In this document: positions 21,201 to 32,395 of the stretch, piece by piece
Layout: the number at the start of each line of letters is the position of its first letter
Numbering within the stretch: position 1 is the first letter of the stretch
NCBI GenBank assembly: GCA_023362775.1
Contig: JALMGJ010000004.1
Location: 85,081,298 to 85,145,297, forward strand
Source of the DNA: Charina bottae
Taxonomy: Eukaryota; Chordata; Lepidosauria; Squamata; Charinaidae
Length of the DNA: 64,000 nt
Direction: 5' to 3'
Notes under the pieces: generated by a model
Told to the model about the DNA's origin: nothing
The model's input: only the letters and a program-made list of their open reading frames with translations
Database searches by the model: none
Position numbers and translations under genes: made by a program

Positions 21201-21332
21201 AGAAAGAGCCTTCTGTCTGTGCTCCTGCCCTCTAAAGATGCTGGCCACAGATGCTGGCGAAACATTAGGAACCACAACTTCCAGAACATGGCCACACAGC
21301 CCGGAAGACCCACAACAACTACTTGTATTTGC
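21200..21332 (+). mobile_element. Penelope-like element terminal fragment with degraded hammerhead-like core
   Basis: CTAAAGAT followed by GCTGGC, a short loop, GCTGGC and GAAAC (21232-21263) matches the hammerhead-like layout of PLE terminal repeats, with the G of CUGA changed to A. The following AACATGGCCACACAGCCCGG is typical flanking wording of this family. Confidence 0.5.
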
Positions 21333-21334
21333 TG

Positions 21335-21545
21335 CAAAGAAAATCAGAAGCTTCTTCTTTCTATTTCTTTTTATCATTTCCTTCTGCGTCTTTGCCTTTG
21401 CCTTTGCCTTTGCCTTTGCCTTTCTCTTTTTATTTTTATTTTTTTTTGTTTTTTTCTTTCTTTGCTTTCTTTACTCTATATTAGTTTTTGTTAGTTTTTA
21501 TCTTCTCTTCAAAACTTGTAATAAATTTATAAAAAAGAATTAAAA
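21335..21545 (+). mobile_element. L1 3' UTR fragment, plus strand
   Basis: A pyrimidine-rich tract with a (TTTGCC)n run at 21391-21420 leads into TTAGTTTTTGTTAGTTTTTA and an AATAAATTTATAAAAAA end, as in the other L1 ends here. The coding part is absent. Confidence 0.6.
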
Positions 21546-22899
21546 ACAAAATGTCCGTATGGAAACAACTGCTGATCGTTCAGAGGTGTATCAATCTCCA
21601 TTGCAAATATACTATCAGCCAGCTGGGAAGAGACCAGCTTAAATAATATAGCTTGAACATTTGTAGCGTATTATTTATAGAGATTATAAAACTTCCTCCA
21701 AGTGCAATGAAAGAACTCAGAGCATCAGAGACAGTTGCCAGAGCAACATTTTTAATATGGGCCCCCTTCCATGCACATACTGAAAGGAGGTGTCCCTTTT
21801 TCACTCAATAAGAGTGAAAGAGTTAATAAGAGCATTGGCAGTATTCAAGCTCAGCAGAACACACTGGGGAGATATTTGGATTCCATTTTTAACTAAGGAT
21901 TGAGCTTGCAACCCAAATGCAACTTGTTTTTAACCATATTTATACTTTATCACCAAGAGCCTTTTGATGATAATGGAGTATGGTGTGTGTGTGTGTATCT
22001 GTATATCTAGAACTATATATATATATGCACCCTATAAATCTATATATACCCACTTACAGTATATGGAAACAAGTCATATTAAACTTAATGAGACTTACTT
22101 ATGAGAAGACACTTATAGGGTTGCATTGTAAGTATGCACAGTCAAGGAAAAAATCTTCACATATCTCTATTGGATCTCAATTTATTAGTAATAAAGTAGG
22201 AGTGATTATTTCAACTCTTTTTTATTCAAATCGCTGGCAAAATAGTGCAGTCTACAATGAGATACAAACATTTACAAGTGTTTAAGCTATTTTCAGCATA
22301 TGATAATTTGGCAATACTTCCATATTTTCCATGAAGAGGTTGTTTGATTTAACCTTCATATTCATTGAGCTAAATCAGTTTTGTTCTAATTACTGGAATA
22401 ATAACTAAAACAAAACAAATCCTAAGCTATATTTTCCCAACATTAATATTTCATAAGAAGTGCTGTGCATCAGATGTAGACATTCATTTTCAAATTTTTT
22501 TTCTGTTGCTGAAGTTGTTTTGAAAAAAATTGACATGACTTGTTTTTGTTCTGAACTGACTATTTTGATTTCCTCTTATCTTCAATGCCTACTGCCATAT
22601 TTCAAGAACACCAACACAAAGTTAACTTGATAATCCAAGTGAACTTTACAAAAGCATCATCCATCCAATCTCTAAGTTAAGACTAACTATGGCACAGGGG
22701 GTTTACCTGTTTACTGAAATTTTGCTAATAGGGCTCATACTCTTTTTAAATTATCCCATTATACATTTAAATATATACTGGGGAAAATCCATATTTAAAA
22801 TTAATGCATGTAACTTAAATGTCAGTTTAAAAATGGAAGACTAATGCACAAGTAATAAATAAAAGAACAGAAATCTCCTCCCTTAAGTTCCCTAATAAA
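21546..22899. other. No gene or repeat recognised
   Basis: AT-rich DNA with short (GT)n and (TA)n patches near 21982-22026. No repeat family seen. Confidence 0.45.
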
Positions 22900-23118
22900 T
22901 GTGGTGGGGTGGTTAAAGTGTTGGACTAAGAGGAAGACTCAAGTTCAAATCTATCTACACCATGGAAATTCATTGGTGATTTGAGGCAACTCATTATCTC
23001 TCATCAGTAGAGTTGCAATAGAGTTAGGATAAGAAAAATGCAAGGTGAAAGCATCAATGCCACTTTGAGTTCCTGAAGGAAAGGCAGGATATAGATACAG
23101 TATATCAAATAAAGATCA
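22900..23118 (+). mobile_element. tRNA-derived SINE with LINE-like AT tail
   Basis: A-box-like GTGGTGGGGTGGTTAAAGTG, B-box-like AAGTTCAAATCT, then a GAGTTCCTGAAGGAAAGGC-type body and a TATATCAAATAAA end. The tail resembles CR1/L2 rather than BovB. A related copy is at 49366-49560. Confidence 0.55.
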
Positions 23119-23924
23119 AAAGTTTGTTTGTTGTAGTTTTTCTTTTGCAAGGGGAAATCAAGAATTTTACTTACTTTTAAAAAATAAAATGTAATTTGTA
23201 GCAAATGGAAAGATGCTATATTTGGCAAAACCCCTCTCACATTTCCAGGAAAATTAAGGTTATTTCAAAATTTGAACGAAAAATTAATTATGAAAATTTC
23301 ACTGTATTAGCTATGTGATATTGGCCAAAAATATGCTATTACAAAAGGTTCAGTTTACACCCCAAATGGATTTAATGGCTTTTTTAAAACTAGGATTATC
23401 ATGCAATGTGAGCTTTTCATAGATAAAAGGATCCAAATTACATCATGGTGCCATGTTTTCCAAATGCATCCTATAGCATTTGTATAGGAAGGGATCAAAT
23501 ATAATGATATCATCAACTCCCTGTTAATATGAAAAATAATCTTCCATCTCCTGCATCATCTGCTTAATAAGTTTTTTAATTGTTACTTTCAAAGACCATT
23601 AGAAATAAGTAGTTAAATTACTGTAAAAAAGAAGTATGAGCTTCACAAGAGTGTGATACTTTCAGAATCTATATCATATGCATTAACTTTAGATATCAAG
23701 TAATAATATAACAAGAAATAATCCAAATGAAAATAGCTATGGCAGTGGAAATAAAACCATAGACACATTGGGAAGAATTAATAGTGCAGTGAATAGACAG
23801 TAAATTACAGCCATAGATAAAATGTGCAAAATAGTATGGATCCAAGTGTATAATTCAATTAGTGTATTATATGATCCACTGAATTGGAATTCAAGCATTG
23901 AAAATGATTATACATTACATTACA
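23119..23924. other. No gene or repeat recognised
   Basis: AT-rich DNA, nothing interpretable. Confidence 0.45.
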
Positions 23925-24070
23925 TTTATTTATTTATTATATTATATTTATATAGCCACCCACGTCACCAACACAAGACTCTGGGAAGCGTACAACATAA
24001 CAATCTAAAAACAATCAAAAAAGTATACCAACTTAAAAAAATAAACAAAAAATTAAACACTATATAAGAT
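23925..24070 (-). mobile_element. L2-like 3' tail, minus strand
   Basis: TTATTTATTTATTATA then ATATAGCCACCCACGTCACC and GACTCTGGGAAGCGTACAAC, the reverse of an L2-type 3' end. Confidence 0.65.
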
Positions 24071-24152
24071 ATCTTTTTGCTCCGCCATTTGTTCTTGAGG
24101 TGCCAGGTTTGACATGACACTCAATAATGACCATTGCTTTTGTGTATGGTTG

Positions 24153-24521
24153 TGTGATGACCCTGATTTCAATGCCCCAATAATCGCTTCTCCATGCAGT
24201 TCTTTTGAATTGCAGAATAAGCTTTATTAAGGATACACGTAAATCAAAGCATTCTCAAAGACCTGAATGATGATTCCTGCCAAAAGACTGAATTTTCCCT
24301 TTTCCCTCCCTGTGCCCAATGATGTCAATGTCTATCTCTTTCCCACTCCGTTCGAACCCCCTCCACATTCGTGCAGGTGGACAACCTTGACGATCAGCAA
24401 AACAGGCTCCAACTGTCTGGTGCATGTCTTGGAATGGGCTCCCCCCTCCTTTCCCAAGTCCTTCACAGGCTGACACGTATCTGTGAATATTAATGGCAGG
24501 ATTCAAACTGCAATCCTGACA
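24153..24521 (-). mobile_element. Solo LTR, minus strand
   Basis: On the minus strand it begins TGTCAGGATTGCAG and has an AATAAAGC polyadenylation-like word near 24215-24225. The plus-strand left end is TGTGATGACC. Flanks are GGTTG (24148-24152) and TGTTG (24522-24526), 4/5 matching. No internal genes lie nearby. The family is not identified. Confidence 0.55.
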
Positions 24522-24604
24522 TGTTGCTGCCTTTGATCACTGATGAGGTGCCAGAGGTTAGCATAGATGTTTGGCAAGCTTAGCTGATTTTTTAGCTCAG
24601 GAAA

Positions 24605-25260
24605 AAGGAAAATAAAATCTGTTAATACTTAACTTCTTTTCTACCTATTTGTACTGGATTGGCATTACCTGTTGACATAATGGGAGTGGAGGAATATGTA
24701 TTTTTAATATGGAGCAGCAGGCTGGCTTTGGTATTTTCTTCTTTCATCTTCAACAAGAAATTCCTTAAATCTTCCTAGCTTCAAGCCTTCAAAACAGTAT
24801 CATCATGTCCCATTTCTCCCAGCACTTTTAATTTTATTCTTTTCCTACTATATATTTTCATTATATTAAATAAATAGTGAGACAATATACACTGTGGGCA
24901 CACTCCTTTCCCAATTTTGAACCACCTAGTTGCTCGATGTTCCATTTCTAGTCAAAATACAAATTCTTTATTATGCAGGTGAGATGGTGTATTACGCTCA
25001 TGTATTTAATGTATTTGTTGTGGTCTATATCAACAAAAGTCTTAGTCTAATCAATAAAGCAAAATAAATGTGTTTTTGGAACACTCTTCCCTTCTCCATT
25101 GAGCATCAGATATTTGCATCTTGATCCTGGGTACCTTTGACTCTTCTGAAACCAGTTTGTACTTCTCATTCCATGTACTGTTTTCAGTTTGGACTGCAAG
25201 ATCTTGAGCATTATCTTACTAGAAATGGTATGTTAGTTGATGTTGATCTTGTGTAGTTAG
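24605..25260 (-). mobile_element. Second decayed BovB, reverse-transcriptase part
   Basis: The plus strand reads as a diverged antisense copy of the intact BovB region 3190-3890: AAAATAAAATCTGT, CTCCTTTCCCAATTTTGAACC, TTGTTGTGGTCTATATCAA (the codons next to motif A) and GATCTTGAGCATTATCTTAC. It is full of indels and has no open frame. Confidence 0.75.
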
Positions 25261-26059
25261 CAGAGGCAGTGGAAATAATGCAACAGAAATAGGTTGGTGA
25301 AAGGGAATGGCATTTGAAGCATGTTACTCTGTATTCTTAAAATCAGCAAATGTTTCAGCCTATGCCTGTAAATCTTAACTATGCACCAATTTACTGATAG
25401 TGAGAGCACTAAAGCTATGCAAGCCATGAAGAATTTTAAAGTAAGTTTTGCCCTAGTACTATACTATACGGTAAATTGATCAACCTTGAGCTCATATTCA
25501 GAGTGCTAAGTTGAATTCCCAGGACCAGCCCAGAACTATAAAATTCCATTAGCATAGGAGAGTGCAGAGTGAAAGCTTCCAGCTGGCCATATTAAAAAAG
25601 CTGAGAAAGTTAATGAAAGGCAAAACAATGTTACCTTGACACCCCCAAAAGAGGTCTGATAAGCATGCAGTTTAATGAAAAAAGCATGAGCTGCCTGGGT
25701 ATGAAAGTGAAGTTGGTATTGCTTTTGTATGTATTGCATTATACTGTATATTTGTATTGTAATGTTTTGTTCTGTATGCTGCCCAGAGTCATGAAGAATC
25801 TTCTGTGTGTTATGGATGGTTACAAAGCATTCCAAAGCCACCTGGTCTGATATGCTGCCTCAGAGTGAATCCTAGATTCTATTAGTAAATCTGCTTTGAT
25901 AGGTTGATTTAATCAAAGCTTTATCAAGTCAAAACACCCCTTCAAAGCTTTCTATAACCCTATTAACTATATTTATAAAGAACAAAGCCATTTTGCTTTA
26001 TCCTTTTTCTAGTAAGCCATTATTCTGCTTTTCTTCCTGTTAATATTCGTTCAAGTCTG
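25261..26059. other. No gene recognised; possible L2 tail
   Basis: Near 25740-25800, TTGTATTGTAATGTTTTGTTC followed by GCTGCCCAGAGTCATG resembles a degraded L2 3' end. The rest is unrecognised. Confidence 0.3.
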
Positions 26060-26192
26060 GATAGCAAACTTGTAATCCTCCAGATATTGTTGAATTCCAG
26101 TCCCATCATCCATACCAAGCATGGCTAATTGTCTGTGATATTGCGTAGTATAGTCCAGAAATATCTGGAAGGCTGCCTACTCCTGTTTTAAA
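26060..26192 (-). mobile_element. hAT-type miniature element
   Basis: Read on the minus strand the right end begins CAGGAGTAGGCAGCC, then CTTCCAGATATTTCTGGAC. The left side has the mirrored CCTCCAGATATTGTTG and CCCATCATCC. This is the amniote hAT miniature family with CCAGATGTT-type arms, diverged. Confidence 0.6.
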
Positions 26193-26599
26193 CAATGTTT
26201 TCAAAATATTTAAATGTTTTAACTGTTTTGAAAATATTCTGTAATCCTAATTAATATTTTCTCATTCATTTTTTTTACTTGTCTCATTTTATGGACACCT
26301 CTTAGGTACTCCATTACTGATATCAATAGCATCCAGAATTGAATGTAAAGTGCATTATTGTCATCACCTTTAATCTTATTTCATCTATAAAATATTCCTA
26401 CCAATATTCTGAATACTGTTCTATCTGCTGCCTAAAAAGCAGTGAGCAAAGTTAGATTTTAATCTCACTACTAGCTGTGCATGTTTCATTTTACAGAAAG
26501 GTAGAAATCATGTGGAACTTATTTTGAAGATAATGTCTTACATGCAAGAAAGAAACCCTAGGTAGTGTCATTCTTTAAAGAGAAAAATGAGCCAGCTGG

Positions 26600-27190
26600 T
26601 AGGGAACAATAATTTTGAGAATGAATTGTATGATGCCCTACAACTTCCTTTTTCCTCCCATTCCCCATTGTGTGGGAGTGATCTGCAGTATTATAAATTG
26701 TGTAAATGCAGCAAGTTGAAGCTTTAACCAGGCTTAATTGCTTCATAATTAATTCCTGTGAGAGTGTGCTCAGGCTTTTCCTAGAAGAGATAATGAATAA
26801 GCCGTAATATTTGACCAGGCAATGAGAATTAAAGATGCCTTTTTCAAACATACTCATATCGGCTGGGGCTACAGCTGTTTCTCCACTAAGTATTGGTAAA
26901 AATGCATGTAATTTAGGAGTCTGCAAAACTTTAAAGGGGGTGCTTCTTCTACAATACTTTGGCTTCATGAAAGTGTTTCATGAAGCAACATAGATGTGTT
27001 TCTAAAAAGCTAAGAGAAAGTGTGCCATCGTTTTGAATTATTCCTGAGGCCACCTTCATAATTCCAGCATTGAACTGGAAGTGCTGGAAGAGGTTTATGT
27101 ACATGTTGGATGTGCAGAGGAGGCTCAAGAAGCAATACAAAGCACATGAGTGAAGTGAAGCATCATCAGGATGACTCACTGAGGCATAGT
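26600..27190. promoter_or_regulatory. Candidate conserved non-coding element
   Basis: Complex, repeat-free sequence of moderate GC in an otherwise TE-littered region. It contains clustered homeodomain-type words (TTAATTG near 26734, TAATTAATTC near 26746), CAGCTG near 26871 and a perfect 11 bp palindrome (26962-26986). This is only suggestive; conservation cannot be tested here. Confidence 0.2.
26962..26986. repeat. Perfect 11 bp palindrome
   Basis: GCTTCATGAAA, spacer GTG, TTTCATGAAGC. Confidence 0.9.
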
Positions 27191-27319
27191 GCATTAGACT
27201 GACATAGGCCAAATATATTTTGTTCAGTTTATGTGCAAAAAAATAAAAAAAGAACTGAAATAATCAGTTAAGTTAGAGCAAATGTTCAGGAATAACATTA
27301 CAATTCTATCTGTATGTAG

Positions 27320-27600
27320 TAAAATACATGCAATCTTCCTTCAAGAGCTGCACTGAATATCAGTTGGCTTCAGGATACAATTCAAGGTGCTAGTTGACCC
27401 CTTTAAGGATCTTAATAGCTCAGGACCCAGATATCTTTGGGACTACTTTCTCCCAGCTGTTTCTGCCTATCTGGTATGTTCATAAGAAGAGATTGTCTTC
27501 AGGTCCCTCCACTCTGGGAGTGCCACTACCTGCTGCCTCAGATGCAGGCCTTTCAATTGTTGCCTCTTACTTTAGACCAGGAATTTTCCTGAGATCAAAA
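27320..27600 (+). pseudogene. L2 ORF2 C-terminal relic
   Basis: Decayed coding matches the end of L2 ORF2: a TISWLQDTIQGAS-like segment, LNSSGPRYLWDYF and further leucine-rich residues with frameshifts. It has the same protein region as 17679-17890. Confidence 0.5.
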
Positions 27601-27644
27601 TGTGGCTTTTTCAGCAGGTTTTAGAACAGAAATATTGCAAGAAG

Positions 27645-28010
27645 ACTCCTCATATAATGTAGGGGACGATGTAGATTTTGGAGATGGGGGTTCTCTGAGC
27701 CTTGTTGTTTTCTTGCAGACATTTCATTGCCAGGTTAGGCAGCATCTTCAGTGTGAAACTTGTTCTCTGTTTATATACCACGGCTTGTCCTGCTTGTGTT
27801 GGTGGGGGTGTTGTTCTCTCCTTGGTAGTTCCTTGATTGGGATGTTGTTTGCTGCTTGGTTGATTGACTGAGTTAATAGTTCCTTGATTAAGGTATATTG
27901 TGCTGTTTGATTGTTCCTCTGGTGCTAATCCTGGTGTTAATCTTTGCATATATGAGTGTTGATTGCTGGCAAGGAGGTGTTCTGGTCTTCTGGCTTTTCT
28001 ATTGTCTCTT
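27645..28010 (-). mobile_element. Penelope-like terminal sequence with hammerhead-like core
   Basis: On the minus strand, sequence near 28000-27780 leads to GAACAAGTTTCACACTGAAG, then TGCTGCC...GGCAATGAAATGTCTG (27751-27716), a hammerhead-like CUGAAGA-N-stem-GAAA layout, followed by CAAGAAAACAACAAGGCTCAG. This is typical PLE terminal wording. The 131-residue frame across it is not a known protein. Confidence 0.55.
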
Positions 28011-28019
28011 ATGAATATA

Positions 28020-28318
28020 TCTTTTAATATAAAGGGAGGGAGCAATGATATTTAGTGATTTTTATAAAGTGCTAAGGGTTTGAATTGTAGAAATAATATG
28101 ATTTTGGTTTAATATAGAGTAAGGGATAGATTATGGAAAAATACTTTATATCCTTGATGTTTAAAGTCAGAAATAATTTCTTTCTGTAATCCATTGAAAC
28201 AATTTTCTCTTGTGTTTTCACACCTTTTTTAGGTCTTTTTTTGGTAGTTTTTTGTTTTTCTGTATCTTTTATCTTTTATATTTTTCTGAAATTTAATAAA
28301 GTTCTTAAAAAATAAAAC
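28020..28318 (+). mobile_element. L1-type 3' UTR fragment, plus strand
   Basis: A long T/C-rich tract, then TTTCTGAAATTTAATAAAGTTC and an A-rich end, like the other L1 3' UTRs. No coding sequence is attached. Confidence 0.5.
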
Positions 28319-28797
28319 AATTAAGAATATTTTTGTAAGGCTATGATATCTAGAAAATATAAAAAGAAGTACTTAAATACCTTGTGGGAACCAGGTGTAG
28401 AAGAGTAAGGAGATGGCCTTTAAGAAGGTATTCAACAGCTATTATGTAAATACCACCTTAGTCCTGAAAGGGAAGAGTGAGTGAGAAAGAAACTCAAGAT
28501 TGATTCTCTTGGTATAAGAAGGGAAAGAGAAGTTCTGTTAGGCTTTCAAGATATATACTCTGCAACAATGAAGTAGAGTTACAATAATCCCTGTAGGGTC
28601 TGTTTTCTGACCTGGTGTCAGAACTGACACCAGGACAGCAACTGTCACCTGTCCAAGTATATCAGAGTGGTATATACAGCCCACTTTCCCTTAAGGTCTC
28701 TATAGAGCAGAGAGATACAGATGTTACATTTGGGCATGCCCCCAAGTATAGGGATCTACATGACTTCCATCGCTATCCCTTGGAGGTAGGAAATTTA
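28319..28797. other. No gene recognised; contains a 10 bp palindrome
   Basis: CCTGGTGTCA GAAC TGACACCAGG at 28611-28634 is a perfect inverted repeat. A 77-residue frame starting at 28615 has no recognisable domain. Confidence 0.4.
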
Positions 28798-30030
28798 TCT
28801 TTTTTTAAAAAAAACTTATTAAATTTTTACAAAGAACATAAAAACTAACACAAACTAATAAAGAATAGAAGAAGCAGAGAGGGAAATAAAAAAGAAAAAA
28901 GAGCAGAAAGAATAAAAAGAAATGATTCCGAATTCTTTTGCAGCAAATATAAATGCAATTATGAAATTATCTCTTACACTATGATTACAAAAAAAGTTCA
29001 CTTTTTTCTATTATCCATTTTTTTCTAATCATCAAAACCACAAATAATAAATGCATTTTTTTTTGTTTTGTGCAAAAAGTCTATAAGGGGTTTCCAGTCA
29101 GTCATAAAAATGGATATTGTTTTTCTCTGATAAAGAATTTAATTTATCCATCTTCACAAGTTCCATCATCTTCACCAGCCATTCCTCCATTGTGGGTAGT
29201 GTTGAACCTTTCCACCTTTGTGCATATAATAGTCTTGCTGCAGTTGTCATGTACAAAAACAAAGTTCCATGAGTTTTTTCTAGTTGCCTGTCCATTAATC
29301 CCAAAAGAAAAGCCTCTGGTTTCAATTGTATTTTAATCTTTAGAATCTTCTGAATTAATGTATGTATTTGTATCCAATTTTTTTTTGCTTTTTTGCATAT
29401 CCACCAAACATGATAAAATGTCTTCATGTTGTTCACATTTCCAGCAAATATTCAAGGTACCTTTATACATTCTTGGCAGTTTCTCTGGTGACAAATACCA
29501 ATGATACATTATTTTATAAAAATTCTCTTTAAGGCTGGAACACAATGTAAATTTCAATCCTTTCACCCACTTATTTCCCATTGATCCATTTGTACATTAT
29601 AACCAAAGCCTTTAGATCATTTTATCATACATTCTTTTACTTGTTCTTCTTCTGTCTCATATTTCATTAAAAGTTTATACATTTTAGCAATAACATGTTC
29701 ATCGTTACTACATAATTCTATTTCAGACTCAGTCTTATTTTGTTCAAAGCTATGAAATCATTTATCCACTTTAAACCTTTCTGATAATTGTGCATAAGAA
29801 AACAATTGACAAGCATATCCTTCTGTTGTCAAATCTTCTCTTGATTTCATTTTACAATCTCCTTTAAAAAAAATCTACTATATCTTGGTAAGTTAACAAT
29901 TTTTCGTCTATAAAATGCTTCTTGTGCTGAAAGCCACAAAGGTATTTTCTGGCAAAACTTGAATTTATATTTATTCCACACTCTAAGAATAGCTGGAAAT
30001 GTTTCTATTTTTACACACTGTGTATCCTGT
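28798..30030 (-). mobile_element. 5'-truncated L1, minus strand
   Basis: The 3' end is at the left, with a poly-T (poly-A on the minus strand) and TAATAAG-like signal, followed by the T/C-rich 3' UTR. The coding part is the ORF2 C-terminus in two or three frames: IPLWLSAQEAF (near 29910-29950), then YLSPEKLPRM (near 29480-29510), the CWKC...HVWWIC motif (near 29400-29450) and LYMTTAARLLYAQRW (near 29215-29260). Many frameshifts and stops are present. Confidence 0.8.
29098..29581 (-). pseudogene. L1 ORF2 C-terminal cysteine region, broken
   Basis: Two overlapping frames (29581-29333 and 29436-29098) together cover the L1 C-terminal CX2C...HX4C region and the following hydrophobic stretch. The CWKC half lies in the first frame and HVWWIC in the second, so a frameshift falls inside the motif, near 29420. 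It is homologous to 6900-7330 on the plus strand. Confidence 0.75.
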
Positions 30031-30038
30031 GTTTTCAA

Positions 30039-30101
30039 TTACACTGACCATCAGGAAGGACCATGTGATGGTCATGTGGTGACTTCTGGTGGTCAGTGTA
30101 A
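30039..30101. repeat. 63 bp nested hairpin
   Basis: Outer arms 30039-30057 and 30084-30101 (TTACACTGACCATCAGGAA-like) pair with one mismatch and one single-base gap. Inside lies GACCAT GTG ATGGTC. Confidence 0.8.
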
Positions 30102-30109
30102 CTGTCCCA

Positions 30110-30477
30110 GTGTTGCAGTTCATTTCCACCTTAAGTGGCATCAGCATATTTTAATCTTCCGCTCTACAATGCTTCAGTCTGAGGAAAATAATAATTAAAA
30201 AATAATCTGGAATGAAGATGAGTTTTTTGGCCAATGATGGATCTTACTGTCACAAATGTACTTGTCAATATGTTTGTTCTTCTTATCAAGGAAATAATTA
30301 AAGAAACTCTGTTTATGTTTAAGAACTTGGCAGAAATTGTTCTCCCTTAACTATGACTCAATGTCTGCAAATTCATCATGTGAGTCAATGCAAAGTATTG
30401 AAGTATTCTGCAGAACTTAATGAAAGTTTTGGAAACTTTTAACTTTTTATTTGCTTCCAAAGTCTTATTTCTATATC
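30110..30477. other. No gene or repeat recognised
   Basis: AT-rich, no interpretable signal. Confidence 0.4.
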
Positions 30478-30755
30478 TCTAGCCCAGGATTTCTCAACCA
30501 GGGTTCCGTGGAACCCTAGGGTTATGCGAGAGGTCACTAGGTGTTCCCTGAGAGATCACAATTTAATTTAAAGATTATTTAAAATTCAGGCAACATCACA
30601 TTAAAGAGGTAAGTTTCATTCTTTATTTTTAGTTTAAGAACACTGTTAATGCATATATACAGGCCTACACATGAAATGAGTATAATAATTTTGTAACTTC
30701 TGGCCTATATTTCAGCCTGAATGTGCAGGGGTTTCCTGAGGCCTGTAAAATATTT
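30478..30755 (+). mobile_element. hAT (Charlie-like) non-autonomous relic
   Basis: GGATTTCTCAACCAGGGTTCC, GAACCCTAGGGTTATGCGAG and AGGTCACTAGGTGTTCCC match the amniote hAT family starting CAGGGTTTCTCAACC. The body AATTCAGGCAACATCACATT continues it, and AGGGGTTTCCTGAGG near 30727 is close to the far end. Confidence 0.55.
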
Positions 30756-30784
30756 CAAGAGTTAAATCTGGCTCAAGAGGAGCA

Positions 30785-31680
30785 CATGTGAGGAGCACTT
30801 GGGTGTACTAGTGGTTTACAAGCTCAACATGTCCCAGTAATGTAATGCATCTGCAAAGAATAACATCTTTGAGGAGAATTGAGAGGAGCATTGAGTCCAG
30901 ATTGCAGGAAGTAATTATCCCATTCTACTCTGCTTTGGTCAGGCCCCACTTGAGTATTGCATTCAGTTCTGCACATCCCTGTTTAAAAAAGACAGAGATA
31001 AACTTGAGCAAGTGCAGAGAAGGGCTACCAAGATGGCAAAAGAACTGGAAACAAGTCTTATGAGGAACAGTTACAAGACCTAAGTATGTTTAGCTTGCAG
31101 AAGAGAAGATTGAGAAGGGACATGTTAGGTGCTGTCAAATATCTGAAACACAGTCATATTGTAGAGGGCTCAGACTTATTCTCACTTGCTCCAGAAGGTA
31201 ATGCCAGCCCACCCAGGTAAACCAGACAGGAAACAAGACCAGATGAGCTCATTCTACCTTATCATAAGGCTACATTAACAGAATCTTGCAAGTCTGAAAG
31301 TACAAATCTCCCGCCTGATCAATTAGGACGGATCCTTCTTAAGTTTCTCTGACCATTAAGCAGCTGCAGGATCCTCCCTCTTTTCTCAGATCATTCCCTA
31401 GGCAGCATCTCTTCCCCTCATCCTTTAAGGTCATTCCCACATACCACTACAGGTAACTAGAACTAATGGGATGAAAATTCAAGGCTGTAGATACATATTA
31501 AACATTAGGAAGACATTCTTGACAGTAAGAAATGTCTATCAGAGGAACAGGTTACTGCACAGAGTGGATTTTTCCCTTTCACTAGAAGTTTTCAGTGGAG
31601 GCTGGATAGTCATCTAGCGGAGGTGACCATATCTATCAAAAAAGGAGGGCCTGATGCAGCAAAGAAGTCTGATTTTATGT
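30785..31680 (+). mobile_element. CR1 LINE 3' part, interrupted by a solo LTR
   Basis: The frame reads the CR1 ORF2 C-terminus (VIIPFYSALVRPHLSIAFSS; KKTEINLSK; TKMAKELETSL-like) with frameshifts, then continues after the LTR into the KFKAVDTY, NEVEEL/RNRLLHRVD and FSGGWIVI segments typical of the last part of CR1. No terminal octamer repeats are seen. Confidence 0.75.
31197..31456 (-). mobile_element. Solo LTR with perfect 5 bp duplication inside CR1
   Basis: The 250 bp LTR (31202-31451) starts TGCCAGCCCACCC and ends CCACTACA on the plus strand (TG...CA). It is flanked by exact GGTAA copies at 31197-31201 and 31452-31456. CR1 coding resumes immediately after the second copy. Orientation is tentative, based on a GATAAGGT/AATGAGCTC layout on the minus strand. 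The family is not identified. Confidence 0.75.
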
Positions 31681-31714
31681 TTTATCATAAAGCTTAATAT
31701 ATTACATATCTATT

Positions 31715-31835
31715 TTGTTTATTCGTTCAGTCGCTTCTGACTCTTCGTGACTTCATGGACCAGCCCACGCCAGAGCTTCCTGTCGGCCGTCACCATCCCC
31801 AGCGCCCCCATGGTTGAGTCTGTCACCTCCAGAAT
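31715..31835 (-). mobile_element. RTE/BovB-like 3' end fragment, second lineage
   Basis: Minus-strand sequence matches 57345-57460 closely (CATGGACCAGCCCACGCCAG; GCTTCCTGTCGGCCGTCACC; GTTGAGTCTGTCACCTCCAG). It is a variant of the BovB ORF end rather than the subfamily at 2598-5796. Confidence 0.8.
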
Positions 31836-31989
31836 ATATTACATCTCTATACATCTGTATATATTATATTGGTATGTGGATGACAATGTTGTGTTACACA
31901 CTGCCTTTGAAATGTTCATTTTTTATTTTGTTTTGTACATCTACTCTATGCTTGTATATATTTCTATCCATTTCAATGTTTTTAAAGGT

Positions 31990-32395
31990 AATGTTTAATG
32001 CAGCATTCATGTGTAGGGGAAAAAAACACCAACATGGTAGTTTTTCTAATACAAATCTGCAGCATTTCCTCTGTTCTTGGAAAATATCACCATTCAAAAC
32101 TACAACTTCAGTGTGGCTGTTTGACATGTAAGGTAAAACTAGGGGGAAGGGGGAACCTGGGTGTTTTATTTTCCTACCTAATACATGGTTCAACAACGCT
32201 TCAGGAATGTAAGGGTTTATTAGCACTATGATGTATCCAGTCTTGTAAAGGCTAAGGCACACAGTTTTTGTAGTAGATCTGTAGCAATTGTTTCAATCAT
32301 ATTACCTTTTTCTCCCAAACAGCAGAGCCATACTTCTTTCTGAGTGTACGTATAAATCAAGCTTCAGTTAAATGCTTTCAACTGTTTTTGTAAAA
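31990..32395. other. No gene recognised
   Basis: Complex non-repetitive DNA of moderate GC. A minus-strand 122-residue frame (32262-31894) has no recognisable domain. Confidence 0.35.

Noticed and set aside
27650..28045. 131-residue minus-strand frame as a host protein
   Set aside because: It covers PLE terminal-repeat wording including a hammerhead-like core; no protein domain.
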